From assembly GCA_964390695.1 (NCBI GenBank), contig CAYMKI010000067.1, positions 1-15,685 on the forward strand: a stretch of 15,685 nucleotides of DNA. Reading direction: 5' to 3'. The DNA is from CAWACC01 sp964390695. Lineage in GTDB: Bacteria; Chlamydiota; Chlamydiia; Chlamydiales; Parachlamydiaceae. The first letter of the stretch is position 1. Each line of letters begins with the position of its first letter. Shown piece by piece: positions 15,455-15,685 of this stretch. The translations under genes and the position numbers were made by a program. The notes beneath the pieces are model-generated. The model was not told the origin of the DNA. It did no database searches and saw only the letters and a program-made list of their open reading frames with translations.

Positions 15455-15685
15455 ATGAAGTGGCAAGGTTGGGTCGTTATTTTTTGTGTATATAGCCAAT
15501 GGTTATGCGCGGCTTTAGTTCCTTTGAAGATAGAACACGCTATCAGCAGCGAGGAAAGAGCAAAAGGGCTGATGGAACGGCGGAGTTTAGACGCAGATAC
15601 GGGGATGTTATTTCATTTTCCCGCACCGCAAACCGTTTCTTTTTGGATGTATAATACCTATTTAGATCTTTCCATAGCCTTTATA
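15455..15685 (+). CDS. DUF192 family protein, N-terminal part (cut by window end)
   Basis: Seventy-seven codons are visible before the window ends. A hydrophobic N-terminus (about 1-20, ending L-C-A-A) looks like a signal peptide or anchor. The DUF192 (COG1430) pattern follows: E-R-x-x-G-L-M-x-R (34-42), then G-M-L-F-x-F (50-55) and F-W-M-x-N-T-x-x-x-L (63-72). The family is small, often exported and without an established biochemical role. The ATG lies 11 bases after the dacF stop, so the two genes are likely one operon. The truncation is due only to the window boundary. Confidence 0.86.
   Translation, partial: MKWQGWVVIFCVYSQWLCAALVPLKIEHAISSEERAKGLMERRSLDADTGMLFHFPAPQTVSFWMYNTYLDLSIAFI

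Overview
The window looks like a chromosomal segment of a member of the phylum Chlamydiota, most likely an amoeba-associated (Parachlamydia-like) lineage and not Chlamydia itself. The evidence is a DNA topoisomerase I with a C-terminal SWIB domain, a 649-residue IspG with the large internal insertion shared by chlamydiae and plants, several small proteins with a paired hydrophobic segment like inclusion-membrane (Inc) proteins, and an OTU-type cysteine protease of the kind these intracellular bacteria use on host ubiquitin. The genus cannot be fixed from the sequence alone.

Layout. Positions 1-550 are a non-coding repeat field. A 38-bp unit occurs about five times in tandem at 381-550 and in inverted orientation at 11-115. 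Between these lie a 91-bp perfect-ended palindrome (121-211) and the last 28 codons of an IS256-family transposase (211-297). A small membrane protein (729-1181, +) then converges on clpB (1244-3832, -). From 4227 to 7922 (+) a short membrane protein, ispG and a 422-residue membrane-anchored protein probably form one transcription unit, with a promoter at 4110-4138 and a strong shared hairpin at 7967-8007. On the minus strand from 13852 down to 8023 lie a small unidentified protein, the OTU protease, dprA and topA. dprA and topA overlap by 8 bases and the OTU gene ends 22 bases before dprA. The right end (+) has a D-Ala-D-Ala carboxypeptidase and the start of a DUF192 protein.

How the genes fit. 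The core genes cover protein disaggregation (ClpB), isoprenoid synthesis (IspG), DNA supercoiling and uptake or recombination (TopA, DprA) and peptidoglycan trimming (DacF). Lineage-specific membrane or host-directed proteins are threaded between them, sometimes apparently in the same transcripts. The most interesting parts are the OTU protease with its transmembrane anchor, 28-residue acidic repeats and a possible chaperone gene upstream, the Inc-like genes flanking ispG, and the nested repeat and IS field at the left end.

Data quality. Ten Ns at 8945-8954 lie inside topA. They are an assembly gap whose written length breaks the reading frame, so topA looks like two ORFs but should be read as one gene.
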